The notes: generated by a model from the sequence alone, not told the origin. 64,000 nt of DNA from Phytopseudomonas straminea (GCF_900112645.1 NZ_FOMO01000005.1:62001-126000), one strand, 5' to 3'; shown: positions 1 through 9,589, counted from the stretch's first letter. Made by a program: numbers and translations.

Positions 1-228
1 GGCACCACGCGCCTGACCCTCGGGCTGGATGGCACCGAGCGCTATGACATCGAAGGCGATATTGCGCCCCGTTGTGAGTTGACGCTGGTGATCCATCGCC
101 GCGATGGCGAGGTGGTATGGGTACCAGTGACCTGCCGCCTGGATACGGCGGCGGATGTCAGCGTATACAAGGCCGGCGGCGTGCTGCAGCGCTTCGCCAA
201 GGACTTCCTCGAAGGCGCGGTGGCTTGA
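1..228 (+). CDS. acnD: 2-methylcitrate dehydratase AcnD, C-terminal end (partial)
   Basis: Open from the first base in frame 1 to a TGA at 226-228, giving the last 75 residues of a larger protein whose start lies outside the window. The sequence includes LTLGLDGTERYDIEGDI and ends AKDFLEGAVA, which fits the C-terminal swivel domain of the aconitase family. The call AcnD (Fe/S-dependent 2-methylcitrate dehydratase of propionate catabolism) rests mainly on prpF lying directly downstream on the same strand, the standard acnD-prpF arrangement. AcnD makes the trans-2-methylaconitate that PrpF isomerises. A plain aconitase AcnA tail cannot be excluded from these residues alone. Confidence 0.85.
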   Translation, partial: GTTRLTLGLDGTERYDIEGDIAPRCELTLVIHRRDGEVVWVPVTCRLDTAADVSVYKAGGVLQRFAKDFLEGAVA

Positions 229-233
229 TCGAG

Positions 234-320
234 TAGGGTGGATGGCGCTTTACCGACCCACCAGGGGGCTCTCCCCGGTGGATGGAAAGCGCCAGCTACG
301 CGTGCCGACCCACCCTGTAG
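234..320. repeat. Intergenic inverted repeat between acnD and prpF
   Basis: The gap holds two nested inverted repeats. The outer arms are TAGGGTGG (234-241) and a matching CCACCCTGTA-type arm ending near 320. The inner arms, GGCGCTTT (244-251) and AAAGCGCC (286-293), pair perfectly and continue into CCCACC/GGTGG. This could fold into a long hairpin in the acnD-prpF transcript, or it may be a dispersed REP-like sequence. There is no poly-T tract, so it is not a standard terminator. A distantly similar GGGTT/AACCC repeat lies at 45464-45555. Confidence 0.55.
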
Positions 321-386
321 CCAATCCGGGAAAACCAGTATCAACTTGCCCGGATCGCATCCGGGCCATTTTTCAGGACTGCACCC

Positions 387-1565
387 ATGGCTCATCTGCC
401 TCAAGTGAAAATCCCCGCCACCTACATGCGTGGCGGCACCAGCAAGGGCGTGTTCTTTCGCCTGCAGGACCTGCCCGAACCTTGCCAGGTGCCGGGTGAG
501 GCCCGTGACAAGCTGTTCATGCGGGTGATCGGCAGCCCGGATCCTTACGGGGCGCAGATCGACGGCATGGGCGGGGCGACGTCAAGCACCTCCAAGTGCG
601 TGATCCTGTCGAAAAGCACGCGGCCGGATCACGATGTCGACTACCTCTACGGCCAGGTGTCCATCGACAAGGCGTTCGTCGACTGGAGCGGCAACTGCGG
701 CAACCTGTCTACAGCGGCCGGGGCTTTCGCCATTCATGCCGGCCTGATCGATCCCTCGCGGATTCCCGAGAACGGCACCTGCGTGGTGCGCATCTGGCAG
801 GCCAACATCCACAAGACCATCATCGCCCACGTGCCGGTCAGCAATGGCCAGGTGCGGGAAACCGGCGACTTCGAACTGGACGGCGTGACCTTTCCGGCGG
901 CGGAGATCGTGCTGGAGTTTCTCGATCCGTCGGACGATGGCGAAGAGGGTGGCTCGATGTTTCCCACCGGCAATCTGGTGGACGAACTCGACGTGCCTGG
1001 CGTCGGTACGTTCAAGGCGACCCTGATCAGTGCAGGCATCCCGACCATCTTCGTCAATGCCGAGGATATCGGCTACCAGGGCACCGAGTTGCGCGAGGAC
1101 ATCAATTCGGACCCGGCGCAGCTGGCGCGTTTCGAGCAGATTCGCGTGGCCGGCGCCCTGCGCATGGGGCTGATCAAGACCCCTGAAGAAGCGCTGACCC
1201 GCCAGCATACGCCCAAGGTTGCCTTCGTCAGCCCGCCGAAAAGCTACCGGGCATCGAGTGGCAAGACGGTCGAAGCAGGTGAGGTCGACCTGCTGGTGCG
1301 GGCGCTGTCCATGGGCAAGCTGCATCACGCCATGATGGGTACCTGCGCGGTGGCCATCGGCGCGGCGGCGGCGGTGCCCGGCACGCTGGTCAACCTGGCG
1401 GCGGGCGGTGGCGAGCGTCAGGCGGTGCGCTTCGGGCATCCGTCCGGCACCTTGCGCGTTGGTGCCGAAGCGGGGCAGGTCGACGGCAGCTGGGTGGTCA
1501 CCAAGGCGATCATGAGCCGCAGCGCGCGGATTCTCATGGGGGGCTGGGTGCGGGTGCCGGCCTAG
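387..1565 (+). CDS. prpF: 2-methylaconitate cis-trans isomerase PrpF
   Basis: A 392-residue protein starting MAHLPQVKIPATYMRGGTSK. It belongs to the PrpF family (diaminopimelate epimerase-like fold), which converts trans-2-methylaconitate from AcnD into the cis form used by aconitase B in the methylcitrate cycle for propionate. Family landmarks visible are MRGGTSKG near residues 14-21, GGATSSTSK with Lys70, and GNCGN with Cys104. Lys70 and Cys104 match in position and context the active-site pair described for PrpF. The length is normal for the family. It lies downstream of the acnD tail on the same strand, so the two are probably co-transcribed despite the hairpin-rich gap. The next gene is convergent. 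Confidence 0.95.
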   Translation: MAHLPQVKIPATYMRGGTSKGVFFRLQDLPEPCQVPGEARDKLFMRVIGSPDPYGAQIDGMGGATSSTSKCVILSKSTRPDHDVDYLYGQVSIDKAFVDWSGNCGNLSTAAGAFAIHAGLIDPSRIPENGTCVVRIWQANIHKTIIAHVPVSNGQVRETGDFELDGVTFPAAEIVLEFLDPSDDGEEGGSMFPTGNLVDELDVPGVGTFKATLISAGIPTIFVNAEDIGYQGTELREDINSDPAQLARFEQIRVAGALRMGLIKTPEEALTRQHTPKVAFVSPPKSYRASSGKTVEAGEVDLLVRALSMGKLHHAMMGTCAVAIGAAAAVPGTLVNLAAGGGERQAVRFGHPSGTLRVGAEAGQVDGSWVVTKAIMSRSARILMGGWVRVPA

Positions 1566-1578
1566 CACCCGCGGCCGT

Positions 1579-2217
1579 TCAGTGCTGGGTGGTGCTGATC
1601 AGCAGGCCACCCGCGCCCATGAAGAAGGCACCCGTGGTGCGGTTCAGACGCTGCGCGCCTTGCCGGGTGCGAATGAAGCGGCGGATCTGCCGGCCGAACA
1701 AGGCGTAGACCAGCGAGGCCGCGTATTCGGCCAGCAGGTAGGTGGCGCCCAGGTAGATAAACTGCTCGGTCGCCGGCTCGCCCGGCTTGATGAATTGCGG
1801 GAACACTGCCGCGAACAGCAGAATGGCCTTGGGGTTGCTGATGCCGATCAGAAACTCCTGCAGCATCAGTCGCGACACTCGCCGCTGCGGCTGTACGGCC
1901 GGCACCGCGCCTTCCAGATCCAGGCCGTTGAACTCCCGGCTGCGCCAGGCGCTGATGCCCAGATACAGCAGGTACAGTGCGCCGACCCACTTGATCACCG
2001 TGAACGCGGTTTCCGAGGCCAGCAGCATGGCGCCCAGGCCCACCGCGGAAATGCTCAGGAAGATGATGAACGCCGCCACGCGCCCGGTAGTGGCCACCAG
2101 GGCCGCGCCGATGCCATGGCGGATGCCGTTGTTCATCGCGCAGAAGTTGTTGGGGCCTGGCGTCAACGCGATCAGAAAGGCGAGCGGAGCGAATAGCACG
2201 GCATCGGACAGCGTCAT
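1579..2217 (-). CDS. LysE/RhtB family amino acid exporter
   Basis: A 212-residue, highly hydrophobic protein with about six membrane segments. The N-terminus carries the ALTPGPNN signature (residues 18-25) of the LysE translocator family, which exports amino acids and related metabolites from the cytoplasm. The ATG is preceded by GAGGG about eight bases upstream. The gene converges on prpF with only 13 bases between stop codons and no obvious terminator. On its other side it follows ppsR on the same strand after 21 bases, so it may be transcribed with ppsR. The substrate cannot be told from sequence. Confidence 0.88.
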   Translation of the reverse strand: MTLSDAVLFAPLAFLIALTPGPNNFCAMNNGIRHGIGAALVATTGRVAAFIIFLSISAVGLGAMLLASETAFTVIKWVGALYLLYLGISAWRSREFNGLDLEGAVPAVQPQRRVSRLMLQEFLIGISNPKAILLFAAVFPQFIKPGEPATEQFIYLGATYLLAEYAASLVYALFGRQIRRFIRTRQGAQRLNRTTGAFFMGAGGLLISTTQH

Positions 2218-2238
2218 GACAAGACCCTCACTGGGGCG

Positions 2239-3057
2239 TTATTTGAAGCGTCGTTCGACGCCTTTTTCCACCAGGATCTTGGCGGAGATCTCTTCGACCG
2301 AGAAATGGGTGGAGTCGATGAAGTTGATCGATTCGCGGCGGAACAGGCTTTCCACCTCGCGCACCTCGAATTCACACTGAGCATAGCTGGCGTAACGGCT
2401 GTTTGGCTTGCGCTCGTTGCGAATCGCCGCCAGGCGGTCTGGGTCGATGGTCAGACCGAACAGCTTGTCGCGGTGTTTCTTTAGCGAGGCAGGCAGTTGC
2501 AGGCGTTCCATGTCGTCTTCGGTGAGCGGGTAGTTGGCGGCGCGGATGCCGTATTGCATGGCCATATACAGGCAGGTCGGGGTCTTGCCGCAACGCGACA
2601 CACCCACGAGGATCAGGTCGGCTTTGTCGTAGTAATGGGTGCGCGCGCCGTCGTCGTTGTCGAGGGCGAAGTTGACCGCCTCGATACGCTCCATGTAGTT
2701 GGTGTTGCCGCTTATCGAGTGCGACTTGCCTACCGAGTAAGAGGAGTGGGAATCGAGTTCCTGCTCCAAGGGCGCGAGAAAGGTCGAGAAGATGTCGATC
2801 ATGAAACCGCGGGACTCGACCAGAATGTCGTGGATTTCCTGGTTGACGATGGTGGCGAAGACGATCGGGTTGGCGCCGTCTCTGTCGGCGGCATTATTGA
2901 TTTGTTGTACCATGGCGCGCGCTTTTTCGACGCTGTCGACATAAGGCCGCGTGAGCTTGGTGAAACCGATGGTGTCGAACTGGGCCAGCAGGCTTTGCCC
3001 CAATGCTTCTGCGGTGATACCGGTGCCGTCGGAGATGAAGTACGCGGTTCGAGTCAT
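2239..3057 (-). CDS. ppsR: PEP synthase regulatory protein (kinase/pyrophosphorylase)
   Basis: A 272-residue DUF299-family protein. These bifunctional enzymes inactivate phosphoenolpyruvate synthase by ADP-dependent phosphorylation of a threonine next to its catalytic histidine, and reactivate it by phosphate-dependent dephosphorylation. The N-terminal SDGTG (residues 9-13) and the P-loop-like GVSRCGKT (152-159) typical of the family are present. It is divergent from ppsA across a 177-bp gap, the usual arrangement in Pseudomonas. That context makes the PpsA partner almost certain, as opposed to the related PPDK regulator. Confidence 0.94.
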   Translation of the reverse strand: MTRTAYFISDGTGITAEALGQSLLAQFDTIGFTKLTRPYVDSVEKARAMVQQINNAADRDGANPIVFATIVNQEIHDILVESRGFMIDIFSTFLAPLEQELDSHSSYSVGKSHSISGNTNYMERIEAVNFALDNDDGARTHYYDKADLILVGVSRCGKTPTCLYMAMQYGIRAANYPLTEDDMERLQLPASLKKHRDKLFGLTIDPDRLAAIRNERKPNSRYASYAQCEFEVREVESLFRRESINFIDSTHFSVEEISAKILVEKGVERRFK

Positions 3058-3234
3058 TGCGCAAATGGCCTATAAGCTGGGAACGAATCTTGGCTATGAT
3101 AGGTCGGTTTTTTGCCGGCCCTGATGGGTTTGCATTGTTACTTATTTTCCAGGGCCAGGCCATTGTCCACCCGGCGCATGCCGACGGCGTTTCCAGCCCA
3201 TGAGCTTTTCCAACACTGAAGTGGAGAGATCACC

Positions 3235-5607
3235 TTGGCAGAGTACGTAGTTTCCCTCGATAAGCTCGGCAATCATGACGTCGAGCATGTAGGGGGCAAG
3301 AACGCCTCCCTCGGCGAGATGATCAGCAACCTGGCGGGCGCTGGCGTTTCGGTACCCGGTGGTTTCGCCACGACGGCCCAGGCCTATCGCGACTTTCTCG
3401 AGCAGAGCGGCCTGAACGCGCAGATCCACGAAGCGCTGGACGCCCTGGATGTCGACGATGTCAACGCCCTGGCCAAGACCGGCGCGCAGATTCGCCAGTG
3501 GGTGATGGACGCCGAATTCCCGGCTGCACTCAACGAGCAGATTCGCAGCGCCTTCGCCGCCATGGCGAACGGCAATGACAACATGGCCGTCGCCGTGCGC
3601 TCTTCAGCCACCGCCGAAGACCTGCCCGACGCCTCTTTTGCCGGCCAGCAGGAAACCTTCCTCAACATCCGCGGTGTGGAGAACGTCATTCGCGCGGCCA
3701 AGGAAGTCTTCGCTTCGCTGTTCAACGACCGCGCCATCGCCTACCGCGTGCACCAGGGCTTCGACCACAAGCTGGTCGCCCTGTCCGCGGGCGTACAGCG
3801 CATGGTGCGCTCGGAAACCGGCACCGCCGGCGTGATGTTCACCCTGGATACCGAATCGGGCTTCCGCGACGTGGTGTTCATCACCGGCGCCTACGGCCTG
3901 GGCGAAACCGTGGTGCAGGGCGCGGTCAACCCCGACGAATTCTATGTCCACAAGCAGACCCTGGAAGCCGGCCGCCCGGCGATCCTGCGTCGCAACCTGG
4001 GCAGCAAGGCGATCAAGATGATCTACGGCGACGAAGCCAAGGCCGGCAAGTCGGTCAAGGTGGTCGACGTCGACCGCGCCGACCGCGCGCGTTTCTGCCT
4101 GACCGACGCCGAGGTCAGCGAGCTGGCCAAGCAGGCCATGATCATCGAGAAACACTATGGCCGCCCGATGGACATCGAGTGGGCCAAGGACGGCGACGAC
4201 GGCAAGCTGTACATCGTTCAGGCCCGCCCGGAAACCGTGAAGAGCCGCGCCAGCGCTACCGTGATGGAGCGCTACCTGCTCAAGGAAAAAGGCACCGTGC
4301 TGGTCGAAGGGCGCGCGATTGGCCAGAAGATCGGCGCTGGCAAGGTCCGCGTGATCAACGATGTGTCCGAGATGGACAAGGTCCAGCCCGGCGACGTGCT
4401 AGTTTCCGACATGACCGACCCGGACTGGGAACCGGTGATGAAGCGCGCCAGCGCCATCGTCACCAACCGCGGCGGGCGTACCTGCCACGCGGCGATCATC
4501 GCTCGCGAACTGGGCATTCCGGCCGTGGTCGGTTGCGGCAACGCCACCCACGCGCTGCGTGACGGCCAGGGTGTGACGGTTTCGTGCGCCGAAGGTGACA
4601 CCGGTTTCATCTTCGAGGGCGAGCTGGGCTTCGACGTACGCCAGAACTCCATCGATGCAATGCCCGAACTGCCGTTCAAGATCATGATGAACGTCGGCAA
4701 CCCCGACCGCGCCTTCGATTTCGCCCAGCTGCCCAACGCCGGTATCGGCCTGGCGCGTCTGGAGTTCATCATCAACCGCATGATCGGCGTGCACCCCAAG
4801 GCGCTGCTGAACATGGACGGCCTGCCGCCAGAAATCCAGGAAAGCGTCGAGAAGCGTATCGCCGGTTATGACGACCCGGTGAACTTCTACGTCGAGAAGC
4901 TGGTTGAAGGCATCAGCACTCTGGCGGCGGCGTTCTGGCCTAAAAAGGTCATCGTGCGCCTGTCCGACTTCAAGTCCAACGAATACGCCAACCTGATCGG
5001 CGGCAAGCTGTACGAGCCGGAAGAAGAAAACCCGATGCTGGGCTTCCGCGGCGCCTCGCGCTACATCAGCGAGTCGTTCCGTGACTGCTTCGAACTCGAG
5101 TGCCGGGCGCTGAAGAAGGTCCGCAACGAGATGGGCCTGACCAACGTCGAGATCATGGTGCCGTTCGTGCGTACCCTGGGCGAAGCCAAGCAGGTGGTCG
5201 ATCTGCTCGCTGAAAACGGCCTGGCGCGCGGTCAGGATGGCCTGAAGGTCATCATGATGTGCGAGCTGCCGTCCAACGCCATCCTCGCCGAAGAATTCCT
5301 CGAGTATTTCGACGGCTTCTCCATCGGCTCCAACGACCTGACCCAGCTGACCCTGGGGCTGGATCGCGATTCCGGGATCGTCGCGCACCTGTTCGATGAG
5401 CGTAACCCGGCGGTCAAAAAACTGCTGTCGAACGCCATCCAGGCCTGCAACAAGGCCGGCAAGTACATCGGCATCTGCGGCCAGGGGCCGTCGGACCACC
5501 CGGATCTGGCGCGCTGGTTGATGGAGCAGGGTATCGAGAGCGTGTCCCTTAATCCCGACTCGGTATTGGAAACCTGGTTTTTCCTGGCCGAAGGTCAGCC
5601 TAGCTGA
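3235..5607 (+). CDS. ppsA: Phosphoenolpyruvate synthase
   Basis: A 790-residue PpsA, the enzyme that converts pyruvate, ATP and water to PEP, AMP and phosphate for gluconeogenesis. In order it has an N-terminal ATP-grasp-like pyruvate phosphate dikinase domain (KNASLGEM near residue 22), a swivel domain with GGRTCHAA whose His418 is the phosphohistidine, and a C-terminal PEP-binding barrel with [10 protein letters not shown]. The start is TTG at 3235 with GGAGAG just upstream. No in-frame ATG lies close enough to give the conserved N-terminus [10 protein letters not shown]. The threonine before the catalytic histidine (T416) is the expected PpsR target. A strong terminator follows 24 bases after the stop. 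Confidence 0.97.
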   Translation: MAEYVVSLDKLGNHDVEHVGGKNASLGEMISNLAGAGVSVPGGFATTAQAYRDFLEQSGLNAQIHEALDALDVDDVNALAKTGAQIRQWVMDAEFPAALNEQIRSAFAAMANGNDNMAVAVRSSATAEDLPDASFAGQQETFLNIRGVENVIRAAKEVFASLFNDRAIAYRVHQGFDHKLVALSAGVQRMVRSETGTAGVMFTLDTESGFRDVVFITGAYGLGETVVQGAVNPDEFYVHKQTLEAGRPAILRRNLGSKAIKMIYGDEAKAGKSVKVVDVDRADRARFCLTDAEVSELAKQAMIIEKHYGRPMDIEWAKDGDDGKLYIVQARPETVKSRASATVMERYLLKEKGTVLVEGRAIGQKIGAGKVRVINDVSEMDKVQPGDVLVSDMTDPDWEPVMKRASAIVTNRGGRTCHAAIIARELGIPAVVGCGNATHALRDGQGVTVSCAEGDTGFIFEGELGFDVRQNSIDAMPELPFKIMMNVGNPDRAFDFAQLPNAGIGLARLEFIINRMIGVHPKALLNMDGLPPEIQESVEKRIAGYDDPVNFYVEKLVEGISTLAAAFWPKKVIVRLSDFKSNEYANLIGGKLYEPEEENPMLGFRGASRYISESFRDCFELECRALKKVRNEMGLTNVEIMVPFVRTLGEAKQVVDLLAENGLARGQDGLKVIMMCELPSNAILAEEFLEYFDGFSIGSNDLTQLTLGLDRDSGIVAHLFDERNPAVKKLLSNAIQACNKAGKYIGICGQGPSDHPDLARWLMEQGIESVSLNPDSVLETWFFLAEGQPS

Positions 5608-5630
5608 TCGATTCGCGTTGAGGTGACCCG

Positions 5631-5656
5631 AGGGCAGGTTCTACCTGCCCTTTTTT
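5631..5656 (+). terminator. Rho-independent terminator of ppsA
   Basis: The stem AGGGCAGG / CCTGCCCT with a four-base loop is followed by TTTTTT (5651-5656), directly downstream of the ppsA stop. Confidence 0.9.
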
Positions 5657-5701
5657 GTGCCAGCAGGCCCGTAAGCCGTTTCACCCGGTTTTGAATATTG
5701 A

Positions 5702-5730
5702 TGCCTGCCGCAGAGCGTCTGCGGCAGGCA
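5702..5730. other. Perfect 13-bp hairpin in the leader of the hydrolase gene
   Basis: TGCCTGCCGCAGA (5702-5714) and its exact complement (5718-5730) flank a GCG loop. It lies between the ppsA terminator and the ATG at 5755, and is followed by ATTTGTTG rather than a full T tract. It could be a second, weaker terminator or a structured 5' leader. A longer reading frame from 5698 would run through this hairpin, which is one reason to prefer the 5755 start. Confidence 0.6.
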
Positions 5731-5754
5731 ATTTGTTGTGTCAGAGCGAAGAAG

Positions 5755-6759
5755 ATGCAAAGCAGCAGTGAGTTGTTTCCCGTAGCGCTGATGAGTGCCG
5801 AGCTGCGTGGCGATTTGAGTGAAGATGTCTACCGCCTCAAGCCTGGCAACAGTCCGGATTTCAGCGTCGAACTGGCCCTGACCCGTCTTGGGCTGGCCGG
5901 GCAGGAAGAGGCCCGTGGCGAGCCGGTGATTCTGCTGCATGGCAGTTTTTCCAACCGGCGCTTCTGGTACTCGGCTGGTGGTGTCGGCCTTGGGCCTTAC
6001 TTGGTGCGCGCCGGTTTCGATGTATGGATCGCCGAGATGCGCGGCCATGGCCTGTCGCCGCGCAACCTGGCGTACCGGTACAACTGCGTGGCGGACTATG
6101 CCCGTTACGATCTGCCTGCGATCGCCGCCTTCGTCGCCGAGCAGAACCCGGCACCTATTCACTGGCTAGGGCATTCCCTGGGCGGCCTGACCCTGGCGGC
6201 GGCGCTGGGCGGCGGTTATCTGCCGCAGGCTGGTGTCGCCAGTGTCGGGCTGTTCGGCGCCGAGGTCAGCCGCCGCTACTGGATGCTCAAGGTGCCGCCT
6301 GTTGAATGGATCGCCCGTCTGCTGCTCAAGCGTTTTCCGGTGCTTTCGGGCGCACGGTTCAAGCGCGGGCCGGAGGACGAGCCGATCGGTATTGCCCTGG
6401 AAACCTTGCGCTGGCACCGCCTGTTCGGCCGTTTCGGCGATGCCGAACGCGACTGGTGGGCCGGGCTGCAGGAGGTGAGGGTGCCGCTGCTGGCGGTGGC
6501 GAGCGACGCGGATGTGCAATGCCCGCCCGAAGCCTGCCGGGAGCTGTTCGCGCAGTTCGCCTCGGCCGAGCGCGAGTTCGTCGTGCTGGGGCGCGGGCAG
6601 GGCTTTGCCCATGAGTACGATCATGTGCAGATGCTGGTCAGCAAACCTGCTCAGGACGAAGTCTGGCCGCTGGTGCGCCGCTGGCTTGCCGGCGAACGCC
6701 AGGCGCCGGCTCATGAGGTGGATGAACAGGGCGAGGCGGCGATTTCTGCCACGCTCTGA
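5755..6759 (+). CDS. Alpha/beta hydrolase (esterase/lipase-like)
   Basis: A 334-residue alpha/beta-hydrolase. The oxyanion-loop motif LHGSF (61-65) and the nucleophile elbow GHSLGG (Ser141) are clear. MRGHG near residue 95 is usual in this fold, and a likely catalytic histidine lies in the C-terminal FAHEYDH segment. No signal peptide is visible, so it is cytoplasmic. The start is ATG 5755 behind AGCGAAGA. It corresponds in context to the gene between ppsA and rraA in P. aeruginosa, annotated there only as a probable esterase. The natural substrate is unknown. Confidence 0.85.
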   Translation: MQSSSELFPVALMSAELRGDLSEDVYRLKPGNSPDFSVELALTRLGLAGQEEARGEPVILLHGSFSNRRFWYSAGGVGLGPYLVRAGFDVWIAEMRGHGLSPRNLAYRYNCVADYARYDLPAIAAFVAEQNPAPIHWLGHSLGGLTLAAALGGGYLPQAGVASVGLFGAEVSRRYWMLKVPPVEWIARLLLKRFPVLSGARFKRGPEDEPIGIALETLRWHRLFGRFGDAERDWWAGLQEVRVPLLAVASDADVQCPPEACRELFAQFASAEREFVVLGRGQGFAHEYDHVQMLVSKPAQDEVWPLVRRWLAGERQAPAHEVDEQGEAAISATL

Positions 6760-6849
6760 TGCAGCCAGACCTGCGCGCCGGCAAGAGTGTTCGAGGCGTA
6801 CCGGATAAGGCTATGCTGCAGGCTTCGAACACTCACCAGGAGCTTCGCC

Positions 6850-7335
6850 ATGCACTACAGCACGCCCGATCTGTGTGATGCCAACCCTGAGCTGGTCAGC
6901 GTCGTGGAACCGATGTTCAGCAACTTCGGCGGCCGCGACTCGTTCGGTGGTGAGATCGTCACCGTCAAATGTTTCGAGGACAACTCCCTGGTCAAGTCCC
7001 AGGCCGAGCAGCCAGGCGCTGGCAAGGTGCTGGTGGTCGACGGCGGGGCGTCGCTGCGCTGCGCGCTGCTGGGCGACATGATCGCCGAGAAGGCCGCGAG
7101 TAACGGTTGGGAAGGCATGGTGATCTACGGCTGCGTGCGTGACGTCGACGTGCTGGCGCAGACCAATCTTGGCGTGCAGGCACTCGGAAGCCACCCGATG
7201 AAGACCGAGAAGCGCGGCCTGGGCGACCTCAACGTGGTGCTCAACTTCGGTGGCGTCACCTTCCGCCCGGGCGAATACCTGTATGCCGACAACAACGGCA
7301 TCATCGTTTCACCGCAGGCGCTGCAAAGCGAATAA
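6850..7335 (+). CDS. rraA: RraA family protein (RNase E activity regulator-like)
   Basis: A 161-residue protein of the RraA/MenG fold. The conserved segment [18 protein letters not shown] and the loop [10 protein letters not shown] are present. In E. coli RraA binds RNase E and restrains mRNA decay, while other members are 4-hydroxy-4-methyl-2-oxoglutarate aldolases. Length and small-gene context favour the RraA-type call, though catalytic aldolase activity cannot be ruled out from sequence. ATG 6850 follows CACCAGGAGC, a good ribosome binding site. A longer frame begins at 6787 without one. cmaX starts 40 bases downstream on the same strand. Confidence 0.88.
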   Translation: MHYSTPDLCDANPELVSVVEPMFSNFGGRDSFGGEIVTVKCFEDNSLVKSQAEQPGAGKVLVVDGGASLRCALLGDMIAEKAASNGWEGMVIYGCVRDVDVLAQTNLGVQALGSHPMKTEKRGLGDLNVVLNFGGVTFRPGEYLYADNNGIIVSPQALQSE

Positions 7336-7375
7336 CCAGAGGCATACGCCGCCTGGCAGCAAGCAAGGGGTATGG

Positions 7376-8371
7376 ATGTACGAGGAAGACAATGCTCAGT
7401 GGGGCCTGGTGCACGGCTTCGTGCTGGACGGCAAGGGCGGCGCTCAGGCGGTGGCCCGCGAGCAACTCGATGACTTGCGGTTGGAGGATGGGCAGAGCCT
7501 CTGGCTGCACTGGGATCGCAGCCACCCGCAGACCCAGAGCTGGCTGCGCCGTGACAGCGGGTTGAGCGAGTTCGCCTGCGACCTGCTGCTCGAGGAAAAC
7601 ACGCGGCCGCGTGCCTTGCCGCTACCTGACGACGAGCTGCTGCTGTTCCTGCGCGGCGTCAACCTCAACCCAGGCGCCGAGCCTGAGGACATGGTTTCAG
7701 TGCGCATTTCTGCGGGTGCGCGGCGGGTGATCTCACTGCGCTTGCGCCCGCTGCGCGCCACCGAAGACCTGATCGAGCGCCTGCAGGCGGGCAAGGGACC
7801 GAAAAATCCTTCGGAGCTGATTCTGCAACTCAGCGATTATCTGACCGACAAGATCGAGGACCTGGTGACCGGGCTATCCGACCTGGTCGATGAGCAGGAA
7901 GAGCAGGTCGATGGCAACGAACGCACCTTGCCCGATCACGGTCTGCTGCTGCATATCCGCCGCCGCGCCGCGGGCCTGCGCCGCTTCCTGTCGCCGCAGC
8001 GTGATATCTACGCACAGCTCACGCGCAGCCAGCTGCCCTGGTTGAGCCACGAAGACAGCTTGTACTGGAACGAGCTGAACAACCGACTGCTGCGTTATCT
8101 CGAGGAACTGGAGCTGACCCGCGAGCGTATCGGCCTGTTGCTGGAAACCGAGAACCGCCGGCTGGACGTGCGCATGAACCACATCATGTTCCGCTTCGGC
8201 ATCATCACCTGCATCTTCCTGCCCATGAGCTTCGTCACCGGTCTCTTGGGTATCAACGTGGGCGGCATTCCTGGCGCCGAGAGTCCTTACGGGTTTCTGG
8301 TCGCCTGTTTGCTGATGGTGCTGATTGGCGTGGGGCAGTGGCTGCTGTTTCGACGTCTACGCTGGGTGTGA
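7376..8371 (+). CDS. cmaX: CorA/ZntB-type divalent cation transporter CmaX
   Basis: A 331-residue protein of the CorA superfamily. It has a long cytoplasmic N-terminal domain with a helical stretch (about residues 150-270) and two C-terminal membrane helices joined by a GIN-type selectivity motif (in LGINVGG), in place of the classic GMN. The GxN loop marks it as a Mg/Zn-type channel or transporter. In P. aeruginosa the equivalent gene, cmaX, begins the cmaX-crfX-cmpX operon upstream of sigX. Here too crfX follows 54 bases later. ATG 7376 is chosen because the frame upstream overlaps rraA. The ion specificity is unproven. Confidence 0.9.
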   Translation: MYEEDNAQWGLVHGFVLDGKGGAQAVAREQLDDLRLEDGQSLWLHWDRSHPQTQSWLRRDSGLSEFACDLLLEENTRPRALPLPDDELLLFLRGVNLNPGAEPEDMVSVRISAGARRVISLRLRPLRATEDLIERLQAGKGPKNPSELILQLSDYLTDKIEDLVTGLSDLVDEQEEQVDGNERTLPDHGLLLHIRRRAAGLRRFLSPQRDIYAQLTRSQLPWLSHEDSLYWNELNNRLLRYLEELELTRERIGLLLETENRRLDVRMNHIMFRFGIITCIFLPMSFVTGLLGINVGGIPGAESPYGFLVACLLMVLIGVGQWLLFRRLRWV

Positions 8372-8425
8372 TGTGACTCACTCGGCAAGCGCTTCGTCTA
8401 GCGGAGACGTTCTGTGAGGTCTGCC

Positions 8426-8674
8426 ATGCACGATCCATTTGAAGAATCTCTGCGTGATTTGTTGAAAGCCTCGTCCTCGCCTGCGCGAGACGACGATGCC
8501 TGCCTGAACCGGGTACTGAAAACCGCCAACCGCCAGGTGGGCGCGGGTGACCTGTTCGGCCTGATGGGGCACTGGGCCGGCGCCCTGATGATCGCCCTCA
8601 ACAATGGCTCTTCCCATGTCGCACCGGTATCACGCCGTCGTGCTTCTGCTCGTTCTTCCGATAAGGCTCAATGA
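8426..8674 (+). CDS. crfX: CrfX small protein of the sigX cluster
   Basis: A predicted cytoplasmic protein of 82 residues, MHDPFEESLRDLLKASSSPA onward, with no known domain. It is recognised from its position between cmaX and cmpX and its resemblance to Pseudomonas CrfX proteins, whose function is poorly defined. The start is ATG 8426 with GAGG about ten bases upstream. A GTG at 8414 would add four residues. The stop overlaps the cmpX start codon (ATGA at 8671-8674), indicating translational coupling. Confidence 0.8.
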   Translation: MHDPFEESLRDLLKASSSPARDDDACLNRVLKTANRQVGAGDLFGLMGHWAGALMIALNNGSSHVAPVSRRRASARSSDKAQ

Positions 8675-9501
8675 AAATGGAACTCGATCCCTGGACTCAT
8701 AGCCTGGTCGCCGCGATGACGGCGCTGTGGACTAAAGTCGCCAGCTTCATTCCCAATCTGTTCGTGGCGCTGGTGCTGGTGCTGCTGGGCTTCATCGTCG
8801 CCAAGCTGCTCGATACGCTGCTTTCCAAATTGCTAGGCAAAGTCGGCCTCGACCGCCTGATGGCCGGTACCGGGCTGACCAAGATCCTCGGCCGCGCCGG
8901 CTTCCAGGTGCCGGTCTCCACCTTGATCGGCAAGATCGTCTACTGGTTCGTACTGCTGGTGTTTCTGGTTTCCGCCGCCGAGTCGCTGGGCCTGGAACGG
9001 GTCTCTGCCACCCTGGATGTGCTGGCGCTGTACCTGCCCAAGGTGTTTGGCGCAGCTCTGATCCTGCTCGCCGGTGTGCTGCTGGGTCATCTGCTCAGCG
9101 GCCTGGTACGCGGCGCCGCCGAAGGCGTTGGCCTGGATTACGCCCATGGTCTGGCACGTCTTGCCCAGGGGCTGGTGATCATCATCAGCATCTCCGTGGC
9201 CATCGGCCAGCTGGAGGTCAAGACCGACCTACTCAACAACGTCATCGCCATCGTGCTGATTTCCGTCGGCCTGGCCGTGGCGCTGGCCCTTGGCCTGGGC
9301 AGCCGCGGGCTGGCCAGCCAGATTCTGGCCGGCATTTATGTACGTGAGTTGTACCAGGTTGGGCAGGAAATCGAAGTGGACGGCGTGCAGGGGCAGATCG
9401 AGGAGATCGGCACGGTCAAGACCACCGTGATGACGGACTCCGGCGAGCTGGTTTCGCTCGCCAATCGGGTATTGCTCGAGCAACGGGTGAGCAGCCGCTG
9501 A
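8671..9501 (+). CDS. cmpX: CmpX inner-membrane protein (MscS-like)
   Basis: A 276-residue inner-membrane protein with about five hydrophobic segments in the first 210 residues. These include repeated conserved TM-helix units related to small mechanosensitive channels, followed by a short soluble tail (VGQEIEVDGVQGQIEEIG) resembling the MscS beta domain. In P. aeruginosa CmpX influences membrane homeostasis and the activity of SigX, encoded just downstream. The start overlaps the crfX stop. A gap of 88 bases containing a strong hairpin separates it from sigX. Confidence 0.9.
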   Translation: MKMELDPWTHSLVAAMTALWTKVASFIPNLFVALVLVLLGFIVAKLLDTLLSKLLGKVGLDRLMAGTGLTKILGRAGFQVPVSTLIGKIVYWFVLLVFLVSAAESLGLERVSATLDVLALYLPKVFGAALILLAGVLLGHLLSGLVRGAAEGVGLDYAHGLARLAQGLVIIISISVAIGQLEVKTDLLNNVIAIVLISVGLAVALALGLGSRGLASQILAGIYVRELYQVGQEIEVDGVQGQIEEIGTVKTTVMTDSGELVSLANRVLLEQRVSSR

Positions 9502-9527
9502 AAGGCATTTCTGCTACGCTATGCGCC

Positions 9528-9559
9528 CAGCCAGTGGCCTGCTCGACAGGCGCTGGCTG
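9528..9559 (+). other. Hairpin between cmpX and sigX
   Basis: CAGCCAG (9528-9534) pairs with CTGGCTG (9553-9559), and CCTG/CAGG pair inside. No T tract follows. Its position 30 bases before the sigX start suggests a partial terminator or a control on sigX translation. Nothing in the sequence decides between these. Confidence 0.5.
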
Positions 9560-9589
9560 CTTTCGTCCTGACCGTTGGCCCAATCTGCT

